Shown in pieces: positions 63,201 to 64,000 of a DNA stretch of 64,000 nt; within the stretch, counting starts at the first letter, position 1, and each line of letters opens with the position of its first letter. This DNA is from Corydoras sp. C115. Taxonomy: Eukaryota; Chordata; Actinopteri; Siluriformes; Callichthyidae. The stretch covers positions 4,036,501 to 4,100,500 of the forward strand of contig JAFMOC010000031.1 of assembly GCA_019802505.1 (NCBI GenBank), written 5' to 3'. A program made the translations under genes and the position numbers. Below the pieces are notes generated by a model, which was not told where the DNA came from, made no database searches, and worked only from the letters and a program-made list of their open reading frames with translations.

Positions 63201-63323
63201 TCACGTACATATGGACGAAGAATGCCTCAGACTCGGTGGTAGTGGAGGAAGAAAGCTCCAGATTAAACCAGTATGATTTACTGGGTCAATCTGTTGGCAA
63301 CGAGACAATTAAATCAAGTACTG
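49121..63323 (+). CDS. gabra2: GABA-A receptor alpha-2 subunit, 5' six coding exons (partial)
   Basis: Second alpha subunit of the GABA-gated chloride channel; in mammals alpha-2 is largely synaptic. Coding exons 49121-49191, 51448-51563, 55964-56031, 61377-61597, 62466-62548 and 63180-63323 join in frame to 703 nt (234 codons plus one base). They cover the signal peptide (MRGKLVTIHCLVLCASLPLF) and nearly all of the extracellular domain: NNITLFTRILDRLLDGYDNR; FFRQ at 92-95; His129 in WTPDTFFHNGKKS, the residue of diazepam-sensitive alpha subunits; Cys loop C166-C180; and NQYDLLGQSVGNETIKSSTG at the end. NILRLNNLMASKIW and HAECPMHLEDFPMD point to alpha-2 rather than alpha-1, -3 or -5. Transmembrane exons lie beyond the right edge. 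Its position downstream of gabra4 on the same strand matches vertebrate synteny. Introns run 631-5345 bp, longer than most in gabra4. Identified motifs: N-glycosylation sites NIT, NMT, NAS. Confidence 0.92.
51088..51227. repeat. Compound (AAC)n-(AAT)n-(AT)n microsatellite
   Basis: AAC repeats with interruptions to about 51126, AAT repeats at about 51131-51151, then about 74 bp of AT dinucleotides. Located in gabra2 intron 1, ending about 220 bp before exon 2. Confidence 0.95.
51448..51563 (+). CDS. gabra2: gabra2 coding exon 2
   Basis: Acceptor TTTGTAG, donor G|GTAAGA. Encodes SVSADSSTDAFKNNITLFTR then ILDRLLDGYDNRLRPGLG. Confidence 0.95.
54175..54372 (+). mobile_element. Decayed SINE-like interspersed repeat
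   Basis: GGGGTTTCCAGTTTTCCCTC then CACATCTCAAATGTCAATGG and ATGGGTGCATCAGGAAAC, with TAGATCTACACTATAGCGAC at the end. This block order resembles common fish tRNA-SINE bodies ending in a GGATCxxCxxTGxxGCGAC motif. Strongly diverged; in gabra2 intron 2. Confidence 0.45.
55964..56031 (+). CDS. gabra2: gabra2 coding exon 3 (68 bp)
   Basis: Acceptor CCTTTTTAG, donor ATG|GTGAGA. Encodes RVTTVKTDIYVTSFGPVSDT then DM. Confidence 0.96.
57360..57500 (+). mobile_element. Decayed tRNA-SINE-like repeat, second family
   Basis: GACTATTGACCAGATGGTAG then TGGGTTTCCGGTC, TTGGGCCCTTACACAAATC and CTAGTCAATTAAATTGC follow the order of another common fish SINE (GACCxxxAGGTxGTGGGTTCxAATCC ... TTGGGCCCTTGAGCAAGGC ... 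CTCAATTGCT). The B box is mutated. In gabra2 intron 3. Confidence 0.45.
59697..59716. repeat. Poly(T) run
   Basis: T-rich run in gabra2 intron 3 with no recognisable retroposon body attached. Confidence 0.8.
61090..61120. repeat. Poly(A) followed by (CA)n
   Basis: About 19 A residues running into a short CA repeat, about 260 bp before gabra2 exon 4. Confidence 0.9.
61377..61597 (+). CDS. gabra2: gabra2 coding exon 4 (221 bp)
   Basis: Encodes EYTIDVFFRQSWKDERLKFE through RIQDDGTLLYTMR, including WTPDTFFHNGK with His129. Confidence 0.97.
62466..62548 (+). CDS. gabra2: gabra2 coding exon 5, Cys loop
   Basis: Acceptor GCTGCAG, donor CT|GTAAGT; 83 bp as in gabra4. Encodes CPMHLEDFPMDFHSC. Phe177 stands where gabra4 has Gly and mammalian alpha-2 (from memory) has Ala. 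Confidence 0.97.
63180..63323 (+). CDS. gabra2: gabra2 coding exon 6
   Basis: Acceptor CTCTCTAG, donor G|GTATGT; 144 bp. Encodes AYTMTEVTYIWTKNASDSVV through GQSVGNETIKSSTG. Confidence 0.96.
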
Positions 63324-64000
63324 GTATGTAACAACTTTTATTTAAAAAATATAACTTTGAATGTGCTTTTAATATATTTGAATATTTGCCTGATTTGCTT
63401 CATATATTTAATGAGACAGTAAGTGATGTAAGAAGTGAGTGAGAACAGATGGCTGATTTGTTTTAACTGATGACCACAAGCCATTTTCTTTGTTGCAGTA
63501 TTGTTAATGCTTTTTCTGGACAGAATTCAGTCTCATAGTCAGAAACAAATTTATTTTTCATAATCTACTTCTCCTTCCAACCTCTCCCTCTCAGCGTTTG
63601 AAGTGTTCATGCCAAAACTTGTATTGCATTTTTCTTTTTTTTGTGTGGTTCAGTAAGCTATATAAAAAAAGCACTGGCTATAGGTGAGGAGAGACCCTTG
63701 ACAAGAGATTCCACTTCTGCTGAATGCAACCTTCAGCACGTCCCACACTGAATATAAATGACCAGCAAACAGCAGGAAAAAACGAAAACTGTCGCTTGTT
63801 CTCTTGCATATGGATCCTGTCTGTCCGTTTCTGTTTATATGTCACAGCCTCTCTGTGTTCTTTGTTTCCTTCTTCATTTGTTCTGAGGGAGCAGCTGTGT
63901 AGACAGCAGGGAGGAAAACACCTTCACCTGTCTATTCATATTTACCTCAGACAGAATCTGGAAACTGTAGGAAATGGTCTGGAGGAGAAGTGACTAAAGA

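Overview
This is a vertebrate nuclear window, almost certainly from a teleost fish. It is AT-rich, most sequence is intronic or intergenic, and the genes are split by GT-AG introns. It also carries a tRNA-derived SINE family, decayed non-LTR LINE pieces and DNA-transposon scraps of kinds common in bony fish. No prokaryotic-style operon, CRISPR array or plasmid feature is present. Species is not determinable here; an otophysan fish would fit but this is inference.

Two tandem genes on the + strand encode alpha subunits of the GABA-A receptor, a pentameric ligand-gated chloride channel. The first (17097-31364, nine coding exons, 551 aa) is complete and is gabra4. The second (49121 to beyond the right edge; six coding exons visible, about 234 aa) is gabra2, truncated by the window after exon 6. 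All exon phases join without a frameshift. The order and orientation match the mammalian cluster GABRB1 / GABRA4 / GABRA2 / GABRG1. The two neighbours differ at the known benzodiazepine-switch residue: Arg in gabra4, His in gabra2.

Layout: 1-16.6 kb is intergenic, with SINE copies, AT and GA microsatellites, an L2-like LINE remnant carrying a template-switch-like rearrangement, and one unexplained candidate exon on the minus strand. 16.6-17.1 kb is the CpG-richer gabra4 promoter/5'UTR. 17.1-31.4 kb is gabra4. 31.4-48.3 kb is its 3' flank and the intergenic interval, which collects most of the repeats (SINE copies, two LINE remnants, DNA-transposon remnants). 48.3-49.0 kb is a CpG-rich gabra2 promoter with a likely noncoding first exon. 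49.1-64 kb is the 5' half of gabra2. No beta-subunit (gabrb1) exon was recognised upstream of gabra4.

No wholly new biological system is evident. The best leads are the SINE insertions with perfect target-site duplications, a shared SINE truncation point, a G-rich SINE scrap 21 nt downstream of a gabra4 splice donor, the LINE rearrangement, and the orphan minus-strand exon candidate.
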